Source: VXYL01 sp047518105 (GTDB lineage: Bacteria > Pseudomonadota > Gammaproteobacteria > Pseudomonadales > Azotimanducaceae). Taken from it: a stretch of 5,812 nt of DNA. Under the pieces are notes generated by a model. It did no database searches. It was not told the DNA's origin and saw only the letters and a list, made by a program, of their open reading frames with translations. This document shows positions 1-5,657 of this stretch, one piece after another; the stretch's first letter is position 1; every line of letters starts with the position of its first letter. A program made the translations under genes and the position numbers. The stretch covers positions 1-5,812 of the forward strand of contig JAKZRQ010000331.1 of the NCBI GenBank assembly GCA_047518105.1, in the 5' to 3' direction.

Positions 1-1
1 G

Positions 2-790
2 TCAGGTGAGGATCGGCGGGCGCCGGACCCCTCGCTCCATGCGGGGATAGCCGACCCCGATCAGGTAGAGGCCCTGGGGCGACGCCGTCGGCGGAGCCTG
101 CCTCCGGTCGCGACCGTCGAGCAGCGCCCGCATGGCGCGAGGGTCGAGTTCGCCGGTCCCCACCGCACGGAGCGCGCCGGCGATGTTGCGCACCATGTGC
201 AACAGGAACGCGTTGGCGGTAACGTCGATCGCCACGTAGCCGTTGACCCGCGCCACGCGGACCGACGAGATGCATCGGCGCGGCGACGCCGATTGGCACC
301 CGGCCGCGCGAAACGCCGAGAAGTCCTGCTCCCCGAGAAGGCACTGGGCGGCCGCGTGCATCGGCTCGACGGTCAGCGGTCCCCGCGACCATCCCACCAG
401 GTTCCGGTGGATGACCGGCTTCGCCGAGGCATCGCTGTAGACGTAGACGTAGCGCCGCCAGAGCGCATCGAAACGCGCGTGGAACGGCTTGTCTAGAACC
501 TCCGCCCACACGATGCCGATGGATTCCGGGGTCAGGCTCGACACGCCCCGCCGCCAGGCGTCGACCGAACGCTCTGCGGACGTGGCAAAGCTGACCACCT
601 GCCCGGTCGCATGCACCCCGGCGTCGGTGCGTCCCGCGGCAACGATACGCACCGGTTCGTCGGCGACCTTGGTGATCGCCGCTTCCAGGGCTTGCTGAAC
701 GCTGGACGCATGCTTCTGGCTTTGGAAACCGTGGAATGCGCCGCCGTCGTATTCGACGCCGAGCGCCACGGTAGGCGGCCTAGCCCGCAT
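2..790 (-). CDS. truA: tRNA pseudouridine(38-40) synthase TruA, start codon supplied by a MITE repeat
   Basis: Converts uridines 38, 39 and 40 of the tRNA anticodon arm to pseudouridine in the cytoplasm. The 262-residue product is close to the usual length (about 270). Visible family motifs: GVEYDGGAFHGFQ at 11-23, the catalytic motif GRTDAGVHA at 53-61 with nucleophile Asp56, FHARFDALWRRYVY at 103-116, and ANAFLLHMVRNIAGAL at 192-207. The stop TGA occupies 2-4, so the gene is complete. The ATG at 788-790 lies inside the left terminal repeat of the element at 780-922 and is preceded by GGTGAG with a 2-nt spacer (GGTG core 4 nt away). Deleting the element on paper gives an in-frame N-terminus MPATTPPARPPTVAL from an ATG at 944, so the first two residues now come from the element. 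A GTG at 767-769 (codon 8) is an alternative start, with no clear ribosome site. Function is certain; the exact start is inferred. Confidence 0.95.
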   Translation of the reverse strand: MRARPPTVALGVEYDGGAFHGFQSQKHASSVQQALEAAITKVADEPVRIVAAGRTDAGVHATGQVVSFATSAERSVDAWRRGVSSLTPESIGIVWAEVLDKPFHARFDALWRRYVYVYSDASAKPVIHRNLVGWSRGPLTVEPMHAAAQCLLGEQDFSAFRAAGCQSASPRRCISSVRVARVNGYVAIDVTANAFLLHMVRNIAGALRAVGTGELDPRAMRALLDGRDRRQAPPTASPQGLYLIGVGYPRMERGVRRPPILT

Positions 791-801
791 TTCTCACCAG
801 G
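780..801. repeat. Left terminal inverted repeat of the truA MITE
   Basis: It pairs without mismatch with 901-922. Read on the minus strand it contains GGTGAGAAATG, which is a ribosome-binding-like sequence followed by the present truA start codon. The outermost four bases (CTAG) are probably the duplicated target. Confidence 0.9.
788..798 (-). promoter_or_regulatory. Element-borne ribosome site and start codon for truA
   Basis: On the minus strand GGTGAG (793-798) stands 2 nt before ATG (788-790), all inside the MITE repeat. The spacing is tight, although the GGTG core lies 4 nt from the ATG. The ATG is in frame with the complete TruA domain, whereas the older start at 944 is now out of frame. 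Initiation may also be helped by ribosomes terminating at the TAG at 780-782. Confidence 0.6.
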
Positions 802-882
802 CCGCTTGTCGGCGTCAAAAAGCTCTTGGGTTTCACTAGTTTGACCGCGATGTCGATGATCGTGCCGATGGCGGACTGCGCT

Positions 883-900
883 GGCCGCGCCCTCGCGGCC
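883..900. repeat. GC-rich hairpin inside the truA MITE
   Basis: GGCCGCG at 883-889 and CGCGGCC at 894-900 form a 7-bp perfect stem with a 4-nt loop, abutting the right terminal repeat. No T-run follows on either strand, so it is not a convincing terminator. Confidence 0.6.
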
Positions 901-922
901 CCTGGTGAGAAATGCGGGCTAG
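901..922. repeat. Right terminal inverted repeat of the truA MITE
   Basis: Exact reverse complement of 780-801. Read on the plus strand it carries the same outward-facing GGTGAGAAATG; the frame opened there soon meets a TAG at 931-933, so this copy starts nothing useful. Confidence 0.9.
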
Positions 923-951
923 CGGGCGGCGTAGTTGCAGGCATGGCGGTC

Positions 952-1980
952 TCAGCCGATCAGCTCGCGCACCTCTTCGGCGATCTGGATGCTGTTGAGC
1001 GCCGCGCCCTTGCGCACGTTGTCGGATACCACCCAGAGATTCAGGCCGCGTTCGTGGCTGGTGTCCCGGCGCACGCGACCGACGAAGACGGCATCGTGGC
1101 CGGCCGCGTGATCCACCGCCGTGGGCGCGCCGCCCTGGGCGTCGATCAGCACCACGCCTTCGGCGCCGCGCAACAGATCCTGGGCCTGGGCGGGCGAAAT
1201 CGGCTCGCGGGTCTCGATATGCAACGCCATGGAATGCCCGTGGAAGACCGGAACGCGGACGCAGGTCGGGTTCACCCGGATGTCGTCGTCCTCGAAGATC
1301 TTCCGGGTCTCCTGGACGACCTTGGTCTCCTCCTCGGTATAGCCGTCGTCCAACACCTGCCAAGCATGGGGTACCACGTTGAAGGCCATCTGCACCGGAT
1401 GCACGGGGAATTCCTCAATCGCTTCGCCCCGCTGAACCTGTTCCGTCTGGCTCTTCAACTCCCGGACGCCGGAGGCGCCGGCACCGGAAACCGACTGGTA
1501 GGTCGCGACGTTGATCCTCTCGATGCCCACCGCGTCGTAGATCGGCTTGCACGCCACCGTCAGCGGAATCGCCACGCAGTTGGGATTGGCAATGATGTTC
1601 GGCCCGATGCCGTCGGCAATACGGTGCCGGTTCACTTCGGGCACCACCAGCGGGATGCCCGGCTGCTGCCGGAATGCCGAGGTGTTGTCGATGACGATCG
1701 CGCCGGCGGCGGCCGCCCGGGGCGCGTGCTCGCGCGAAATCCCGCCGCCGGTCGAAAACAGCGCGATCTGCGTGTCGTGGAAATCGAAGCCGTCGAGCAC
1801 CTCGACGGTGCGCGTTTTGCCGCCCACGGCGAACTGCCTGCCGGCGGAACGTTCACTCGCCAGCAGACGGATATCGCCCATCGGAAAGTTCCGTTCGTCG
1901 AGGATCCCGCGCATGGCTTCGCCCACGGCACCGGTGGCGCCGACGACGGCAACATTGAGTCTTTCCATGGCTTCGGGCAT
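952..1980 (-). CDS. asd: Aspartate-semialdehyde dehydrogenase
   Basis: Reduces aspartyl-4-phosphate with NADPH to aspartate semialdehyde, the branch compound for lysine/diaminopimelate, methionine and threonine. The 342-residue protein has the nucleotide-binding loop GATGAVG at 14-20, FSTGGG at 75-80, the catalytic cysteine Cys135 in ANPNCVAIPL, SVSGAGASG at 163-171, and VFHGHS at 245-250 with the likely catalytic His249. Presence of both catalytic residues argues for an active enzyme rather than an inactive Usg-like paralogue, although this sequence type resembles the asd/usg gene that precedes truA in gammaproteobacteria. The chosen ATG at 1980 has AGGGG only 2 nt upstream; an ATG four codons later (MERLNVAVVG) is possible. 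It follows leuB by 48 nt and runs into truA, consistent with one operon. No terminator is visible on either side. Confidence 0.95.
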   Translation of the reverse strand: MPEAMERLNVAVVGATGAVGEAMRGILDERNFPMGDIRLLASERSAGRQFAVGGKTRTVEVLDGFDFHDTQIALFSTGGGISREHAPRAAAAGAIVIDNTSAFRQQPGIPLVVPEVNRHRIADGIGPNIIANPNCVAIPLTVACKPIYDAVGIERINVATYQSVSGAGASGVRELKSQTEQVQRGEAIEEFPVHPVQMAFNVVPHAWQVLDDGYTEEETKVVQETRKIFEDDDIRVNPTCVRVPVFHGHSMALHIETREPISPAQAQDLLRGAEGVVLIDAQGGAPTAVDHAAGHDAVFVGRVRRDTSHERGLNLWVVSDNVRKGAALNSIQIAEEVRELIG

Positions 1981-2028
1981 CGCCCCTGGGCGGACGGCGC
2001 GAATCGTAGCAGAGTGTCGAACCGGCCG

Positions 2029-3135
2029 TCAGCCGGGGCAATGGGGCCCCTTGGCGCGGGCCGGCGGCGCCAAGGCGGCAATTACCGCGTCCGCCATCTC
2101 GTCGGTGCCGACCTGCCGGACCCCGGTCCGGTCGGCGGGTAGGATGTCGGCGGTGCGCACGCCTTGATCGAGCACCGCGTCTACCGCCGCCTCGATCCGC
2201 TCCGCCGCATCGCGTTCACTCAAGCTGTAGCGCAGCATCATGGCGGCGGACAGGATGGTTGCCAGCGGATTCGCGATGTTCCGCCCGGCGATATCCGGTG
2301 CGCTGCCGTGCACCGGTTCGTACAACCCCTGGTTGGCCGCGTTCAGCGACGCCGAGGGCAGCATGCCCAGGGAACCGGTCAGCATCGCCGCCACATCGGA
2401 GAGGATGTCCCCGAACATGTTCCCGGTCACCACCACGTCGAACTGTTTGGGCGCGCGCACGAGCTGCATCGCGGCGTTGTCCACGTACAGGTGGTCAAGG
2501 GCGATGTCCGGATAGTCGGCATGGACTTCGTCGACCACGTCGCGCCAAAGCTGGGTGACCTCCAGAACGTTGGCCTTGTCCACCGAGGTCAGCCGGCCGC
2601 GACGTTTGCCCGCCAGATCGAAAGCCACGCGGGCGATTCTATCGATCTCGGTTTCGTCGTAGACGTAGGTATTGAAACCGCGGCGACGGCCGTTGTCCGT
2701 AGTCACCCCTCGAGGCTCGCCGAAATAGATGCCGCCGGTCAGTTCGCGAACAATGAGAATGTCGAGCCCCGCAACGAGTTCCGGACGCAGCGACGATGCA
2801 TCCGCCAACGGTTCGAACAGCAGCGCGGGGCGTAGATTCGCGAACAGGCCCAGGCCCGAGCGCAACCCCAGGAGGCCCTTCTCGGGACGCTGGTCCATAG
2901 GCAGGCGGTCCCACTTCGGCCCACCCACCGCGCCGAGCAGAACGGCGTCCGCTTCCCGGGCAGCCGCCAGCGTTTGCGGCGGCAGCGGGGTAGCGTGCCT
3001 GTCGATCGCGACCCCGCCCAAATCGGCCCATTCGAACGCGAGCGGCAGATCGAGCGCCCGAAGCACCCGAAGAACATGGGGCATGATCTCCGCCCCGATG
3101 CCGTCACCGGGAAGGACCAGGATCCGGTGGCTCAT
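2029..3135 (-). CDS. leuB: 3-isopropylmalate dehydrogenase
   Basis: Oxidatively decarboxylates 3-isopropylmalate, with NAD, to 2-ketoisocaproate, the last leucine-specific step before transamination. The 368-residue protein has LPGDGIGAE at 8-16, LFANLRP at 97-103, RELTGGIYFGEPRG at 130-143 with catalytic Tyr137, SVDKANV with Lys187, VDNAAMQL with Asp219, GDILSDVAAML at 242-252 holding the metal-binding aspartates Asp243 and Asp247, and the NAD-binding stretch HGSAPDIAGRNIANP at 276-290. The start is the ATG at 3133-3135, which overlaps the leuD stop as ATGA. The frame is open a further 15 codons upstream to 3180, but that extension overlaps leuD and lacks family similarity. No ribosome site is obvious, so translation is probably coupled to leuD. 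Confidence 0.97.
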   Translation of the reverse strand: MSHRILVLPGDGIGAEIMPHVLRVLRALDLPLAFEWADLGGVAIDRHATPLPPQTLAAAREADAVLLGAVGGPKWDRLPMDQRPEKGLLGLRSGLGLFANLRPALLFEPLADASSLRPELVAGLDILIVRELTGGIYFGEPRGVTTDNGRRRGFNTYVYDETEIDRIARVAFDLAGKRRGRLTSVDKANVLEVTQLWRDVVDEVHADYPDIALDHLYVDNAAMQLVRAPKQFDVVVTGNMFGDILSDVAAMLTGSLGMLPSASLNAANQGLYEPVHGSAPDIAGRNIANPLATILSAAMMLRYSLSERDAAERIEAAVDAVLDQGVRTADILPADRTGVRQVGTDEMADAVIAALAPPARAKGPHCPG

Positions 3136-3800
3136 ACGTGATCGGAACCGTGGCCGGACGATCCGCGGGCGAATACCCAAGGCATCCGCTGCCGATGGCT
3201 CTTCTCGAAGGTCCGAATCGCTTGGGCGTGGGCTAGCGTTGCGTCGATGTCGTCGAGCCCTTCGGTGAGCAAGCGCTTGGGTATCGGATCGATCTCGAAG
3301 CGCGCCTCGAAGCCCGGTCCGCGAACGGTTTGCTTCGGCAGATCGACGCTGAGGGCATACCCCGCCTCCCGCTCGACCATCACGAACAGTTCCTCGATCG
3401 GTTTTCTTTCAAGAACAACCAGTAACATCATATTCTTTAACGAATTGTTGAAGAAGATGTCCGCAAAACTCGGCGCGATCACGCACCGGAATCCATATTC
3501 CTGCAACGCCCAGACGGCGTGTTCGCGACTGGACCCGCAGCCGAAGTTGTCACGCGCGAGCAGGATGCTGCCGTCGGCGTAGCGCGGCTCGTTCAGCACG
3601 AAGTCGTGGTTGATTCGCCGCTCGTTGGGGTTCTTTCCGATCTCGCCTTCGTCGAGATGGCGCCAGGCATCGAACAGGTTGTCGCCGAAGCCGGTGCGGC
3701 GAATGGACTTCAGGAACTGCTTGGGGATGATCTGGTCGGTGTCGACGTTGGCCCGGTCCAAGGGCACCACCAGGCCGCGATGGCGGGTGAACGCATCCAT
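3132..3800 (-). CDS. leuD: 3-isopropylmalate dehydratase small subunit
   Basis: Small subunit of isopropylmalate isomerase, which works with LeuC to convert 2-isopropylmalate to 3-isopropylmalate. The 222-residue product shows the family signatures ANVDTDQIIPKQFLKSI at 17-33, LARDNFGCGSSREHAVWAL at 81-99, and the following IAPSFADIFFNNSLKN at 108-123. It is slightly longer than the E. coli protein (201). The start ATG at 3798-3800 gives MDAFTRHRGLVVPLDRAN and shares one base with the leuC stop (TGATG); a GTG one codon earlier at 3801-3803 would overlap by four bases. A patch at about 3400-3460 is markedly richer in A and T than the rest of the gene, with TTA, AGA, AAT and GTT codons, though the protein there remains typical of the family. 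Confidence 0.96.
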   Translation of the reverse strand: MDAFTRHRGLVVPLDRANVDTDQIIPKQFLKSIRRTGFGDNLFDAWRHLDEGEIGKNPNERRINHDFVLNEPRYADGSILLARDNFGCGSSREHAVWALQEYGFRCVIAPSFADIFFNNSLKNMMLLVVLERKPIEELFVMVEREAGYALSVDLPKQTVRGPGFEARFEIDPIPKRLLTEGLDDIDATLAHAQAIRTFEKSHRQRMPWVFARGSSGHGSDHV

Positions 3801-5215
3801 CACGTCAACGCCCGCACATCGGTGAAGTGGCCGGCCACGGCGGCTGCAGCGGCCATGGCGGGGCTGACTAGGTGGGTGCGCCCCAGGTGGCCTTGCCGAC
3901 CCTCGAAATTTCGGTTCGATGTGGCCGCCGAGCGCTCTCCCGGGTAGAGACGGTCGTCATTCATCGCGAGGCACATGGAGCAGCCCGGATCCCGCCACTC
4001 GAAGCCCGCAGCCCTGAACACCGCGTCCAGGCCTTCGGCTTCGGCCTGTTCCTTGACCAGCCCCGAACCGGGCACGGCCATGGCCTGGGTGACGCTGTCC
4101 GCCACCCGCCGGCCGTCGAGCACCATCGCCGCCGCCCGCAGGTCCTCGATGCGTCCATTGGTGCAGGACCCGATGAACACCCGGTCCACGGCCACCGAGG
4201 CGATTGGCGTGCCCGGCCTCAAGTCCATGTACTGGAGGGCCCGTGCGCACAGTTCGCGCTTGGCCGGATCGGTGAAATCCTCTGGCGCGGGAACGGCCTC
4301 GTCGATGCCGACCACCAGCTCCGGCGACGTGCCCCAGGAAACCTGGGGCACGATGTTGGCCGCGTCGATCTCCACCGTCTTGTCGAACGAAGCATCCGCA
4401 TCCGACACCATCGTTCGCCAATAGTCCTCCGCCCGATTCCACATCGCCCCGGTGGGAGCGAACGGTCGACCGTGGACGTAGTCGATGGTGGTGTCGTCCA
4501 CCGCAATCAACCCCGCCTTGGCGCCGGCTTCGATGGACATGTTGCACAAGGTCATCCGGCCTTCCATGGAGAGAGAGCGCACGGCCGGGCCGGCGTATTC
4601 GATGGCATGGCCGGTGGCGCCGGCCGTGCCGATGGCGCGAATGATGGCCAGGATCAGGTCCTTGGCGCTGGCGCCCGGCGCCAGTTCGCCGTCGACCGCG
4701 ATGCGCATGTTGCGGCTCTTGCGTTGCACCAGGCACTGGGTGGCGAGTACATGCTCCACCTCCGAGGTGCCGATGCCGTGGGCCAATGCCGCGAACGCCC
4801 CATGGGTGGAGGTGTGGGAATCGCCGCAGACGATGGTCATGCCCGGCAGCGTCGCGCCCTGCTCCGGCCCGATCACGTGGACGATACCCTGGCGCCGGTC
4901 GGTCATCTCGAACTGCTCGATCCCGAATCGCTTGCAGTTCTCGTCCAGCGTAACCACTTGGGCCTTGGCCACCGGATCGCCAATGCCGTCGATGCCCCGG
5001 GCGCGATCGGTCGTGGGCACGTTGTGGTCGGGCGTCGCCAGGTTGGCACCCCGCCGCCAGGGCGTGCGCCCCGCCAACCCCAGGCCTTCGAAGGCCTGGG
5101 GCGAGGTGACCTCGTGCAGCAGGTGGCGATCCACGTAGAGGATCGTCATGCCGTCGTCGCGCTCGGCGACGGCATGCGCATCCCAAATCTTGTCGTATAC
5201 GGTCTTGCCAGCCAC
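3800..5215 (-). CDS. leuC: 3-isopropylmalate dehydratase large subunit
   Basis: Large, [4Fe-4S]-carrying subunit of isopropylmalate isomerase, of the aconitase superfamily. With the start chosen it has 471 residues, near the usual 466-474. Motifs: GKTVYDKIWDAH at 3-14, HEVTSPQAFEGL at 34-45, CGDSHTSTHGAFAALAHGIG at 130-149, GRMTLCNMSIEAG at 219-231, FIGSCTNGRIEDLRAA at 347-362 and FEWRDPGCSMCLAMN at 405-419. Cys351, Cys412 and Cys415 match the three cluster ligands known in E. coli (347, 407, 410). I chose the GTG at 5213-5215 because it gives an N-terminus (M)AGKTVYDK like relatives. An ATG at 5246-5248 adds 11 residues but is preceded by CCCTCCTACC rather than a ribosome site. Only a weak GAG precedes the GTG. 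First gene of the leuCDB-asd-truA run. Confidence 0.97.
   Translation of the reverse strand: MAGKTVYDKIWDAHAVAERDDGMTILYVDRHLLHEVTSPQAFEGLGLAGRTPWRRGANLATPDHNVPTTDRARGIDGIGDPVAKAQVVTLDENCKRFGIEQFEMTDRRQGIVHVIGPEQGATLPGMTIVCGDSHTSTHGAFAALAHGIGTSEVEHVLATQCLVQRKSRNMRIAVDGELAPGASAKDLILAIIRAIGTAGATGHAIEYAGPAVRSLSMEGRMTLCNMSIEAGAKAGLIAVDDTTIDYVHGRPFAPTGAMWNRAEDYWRTMVSDADASFDKTVEIDAANIVPQVSWGTSPELVVGIDEAVPAPEDFTDPAKRELCARALQYMDLRPGTPIASVAVDRVFIGSCTNGRIEDLRAAAMVLDGRRVADSVTQAMAVPGSGLVKEQAEAEGLDAVFRAAGFEWRDPGCSMCLAMNDDRLYPGERSAATSNRNFEGRQGHLGRTHLVSPAMAAAAAVAGHFTDVRALT
4328..4352. repeat. Perfect 11-bp hairpin within leuC
   Basis: CGTGCCCCAGG at 4328-4338 and CCTGGGGCACG at 4342-4352 are exact reverse complements around a 3-nt loop. 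On the coding strand the segment encodes the conserved VPQVSWGT region. It could form in mRNA; no T-run follows, so it is not a terminator. Confidence 0.8.
5078..5101. repeat. Perfect 24-bp palindrome within leuC
   Basis: The 12-base arm CCCCAGGCCTTC (5078-5089) is followed at once by its exact reverse complement, with no spacer. It coincides precisely with eight codons (Pro39 to Gly46, PQAFEGLG) in a strongly conserved part of LeuC, so protein conservation plus GC-rich codon choice may explain it. Confidence 0.85.
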
Positions 5216-5391
5216 GGATGACTCGATGCTGCGCACAGAAGGGCGCATGGTAGGAGGGCATCACGCCCAAGACAACAACCTAGTGCGTCTCGCTGCGCGA
5301 GCGCGTCTCGGAATACGAGCCGTGCAAGAGCGCTGCCCACCGGTGTTCGTATGCAACCCAAGTATCAACATTCGGCATGCTCAAGGATTCT
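5216..5391 (-). other. Leader region upstream of leuC
   Basis: Non-coding stretch between the palindromic element and leuC. On the minus strand I found no pair of -35/-10 boxes with good spacing and no leader peptide with a run of leucine codons, so the classical leucine attenuator seen in enterics is not evident. A small hairpin (CTCGC at 5289-5293 with GCGAG at 5297-5301) is bracketed by two copies of GCGTCTCG (5285-5292, 5303-5310). The promoter of the leu genes should lie here or in the element beyond it, but I cannot place it. Confidence 0.4.
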
Positions 5392-5423
5392 AGTGCCGTG
5401 TCCCGCAAGTTTCTGGTGTTTCA
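5392..5423. repeat. Left terminal inverted repeat of the 266-bp element
   Basis: Begins AGTGCCGTGTCCCGCAAG and pairs with 5626-5657; mismatches fall at 5396 (opposite 5653) and 5418 (opposite 5631), both transitions. Confidence 0.9.
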
Positions 5424-5520
5424 GAGTTCGCCATGCGCGTCAATGCAAGGCGTGGTCCGTAGGGAATATCGGGCATATTGGCAAGGACCACAACGCGCCA
5501 GTGGCGCGCATGGCGAACTC
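5424..5520. repeat. Internal hairpin I of the 266-bp element
   Basis: GAGTTCGCCATGCGCG at 5424-5439 is the exact reverse complement of 5505-5520. Further in, GTGGTCC (5452-5458) pairs with GGACCAC (5485-5491), and AATAT (5465-5469) with ATATT (5475-5479) around a 5-nt loop, with bulges between these stems. Confidence 0.8.
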
Positions 5521-5527
5521 CCGAAGG

Positions 5528-5625
5528 GCGCGCCCCACGGGGCCTGTGGCCGCGTTGCGCCCCTTGGCAATGGGTCCACCATTCCCGGCGGGGACGCGCC
5601 TTGCCACAGACCCCGCGGGACGCGC
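5528..5625. repeat. Internal hairpin II of the 266-bp element
   Basis: Arms 5528-5550 and 5603-5625 pair at 20 of 23 positions; the three mismatches (5533/5620, 5537/5616, 5543/5610) are all transitions. An apical stem AATGG (5569-5573) with CCATT (5579-5583) has a 5-nt loop, as in hairpin I. Confidence 0.75.
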
Positions 5626-5657
5626 TGAAATACCAGAAACTTGCGGGACACGACACT
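5626..5657. repeat. Right terminal inverted repeat of the 266-bp element
   Basis: Reverse complement of 5392-5423 with two differences; ends GGGACACGACACT. Symmetry can be stretched two bases outward (5390/5659) with one mismatch, so the exact boundary is uncertain by a base or two. Confidence 0.9.

Larger units (their letters stand above)
780..922. mobile_element. MITE-like element inserted in the 5' end of truA, with CTAG target duplication
   Basis: Perfect inverted repeats bound this short element: 784-801 and 901-918 match over 18 bp, and CTAG at 780-783 and 919-922 extends the match to 22 bp because CTAG is itself a palindrome. I read CTAG as a 4-bp target-site duplication and 784-918 (135 bp) as the element. 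Support comes from the host gene: removing 139 bp (element plus one CTAG) joins 923-944 to CTAG and 771-779, and the truA frame then runs unbroken back to an ATG 7 nt after the asd stop. The interior encodes no transposase, so mobilisation would need an enzyme in trans. Perfect arms suggest a recent insertion. The terminal sequence CCCGCATTTCTCACC and 4-bp duplication might suit an IS1380-type parent, but that is from memory and unverified. Confidence 0.85.
780..944 (-). other. Displaced original truA start, now a 54-codon ORF running through the MITE
   Basis: An ATG at 942-944, 7 nt downstream of the asd stop, opens a frame of 54 residues beginning MPATTPPASPH and ending LVRNAG, with TAG at 780-782. 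Its first eight codons are shared with the reconstructed ancestral truA N-terminus; the rest is MITE sequence, shifted because 139 inserted bases are not a multiple of three. The stop overlaps the present truA start by 11 nt, in a different frame. I recognise no protein family. It could be translated incidentally and couple asd translation to truA, or it may be inert. It lacks a strong ribosome site; only a GAG lies upstream at suitable distance. Confidence 0.5.
5392..5657. mobile_element. 266-bp palindromic MITE-like element with three-way-junction structure
   Basis: Terminal inverted repeats of 32 bp (5392-5423 and 5626-5657) match at 30 positions. Between them are two large hairpins: 5424-5520, whose outer 16 bp pair perfectly, and 5528-5625, whose outer 23 bp pair at 20 positions. 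Only 7 nt (5521-5527) separate the hairpins, so nearly the whole element can fold as one stem with two branches. No transposase is encoded. No clean target duplication is visible: the left end touches CTAG (5390-5393) and the right flank is GGTG. It lies between aroC and leuC. It could be a non-autonomous transposable element, or a repeated structured element acting in RNA or DNA. The terminal sequence does not identify a parent family to me. Confidence 0.75.

Noticed and set aside
883..900. Hairpin as a terminator between asd and truA
   Set aside because: No T-run follows on either strand.
836..1363. Minus-strand frame overlapping the 3' part of asd and the MITE
   Set aside because: Arg/Gly-rich out-of-frame translation of asd.
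826..2142. Long plus-strand open frame (438 codons) antisense to asd
   Set aside because: GC-rich antisense shadow: asd on the other strand has full family motifs, and the translated frame is rich in Arg, Gly, His and Asp with no recognisable domain.
3136..3180. Upstream extension of leuB by 15 codons
   Set aside because: It overlaps leuD and adds an Arg-rich stretch not typical of LeuB; the ATG overlapping the leuD stop gives the expected N-terminus.
3872..5221. Long plus-strand open frame (449 codons) antisense to leuC
   Set aside because: Same shadow effect opposite a well-supported gene; no recognisable domain or ribosome site.
5216..5248. Upstream ATG start for leuC (11 extra residues)
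   Set aside because: No ribosome site precedes it and relatives start at (M)AGKT; kept only as an alternative.
5280..5378. 32-codon minus-strand ORF in the leu leader as an attenuator peptide
   Set aside because: It has two adjacent leucine codons only, no terminator/antiterminator pair and no good ribosome site.
5148..5393. Plus-strand ORF with TAGGAGG at 5251-5257 inside it
   Set aside because: The purine-rich sequence is in mid-frame with no suitable start codon after it, and the protein looks random.
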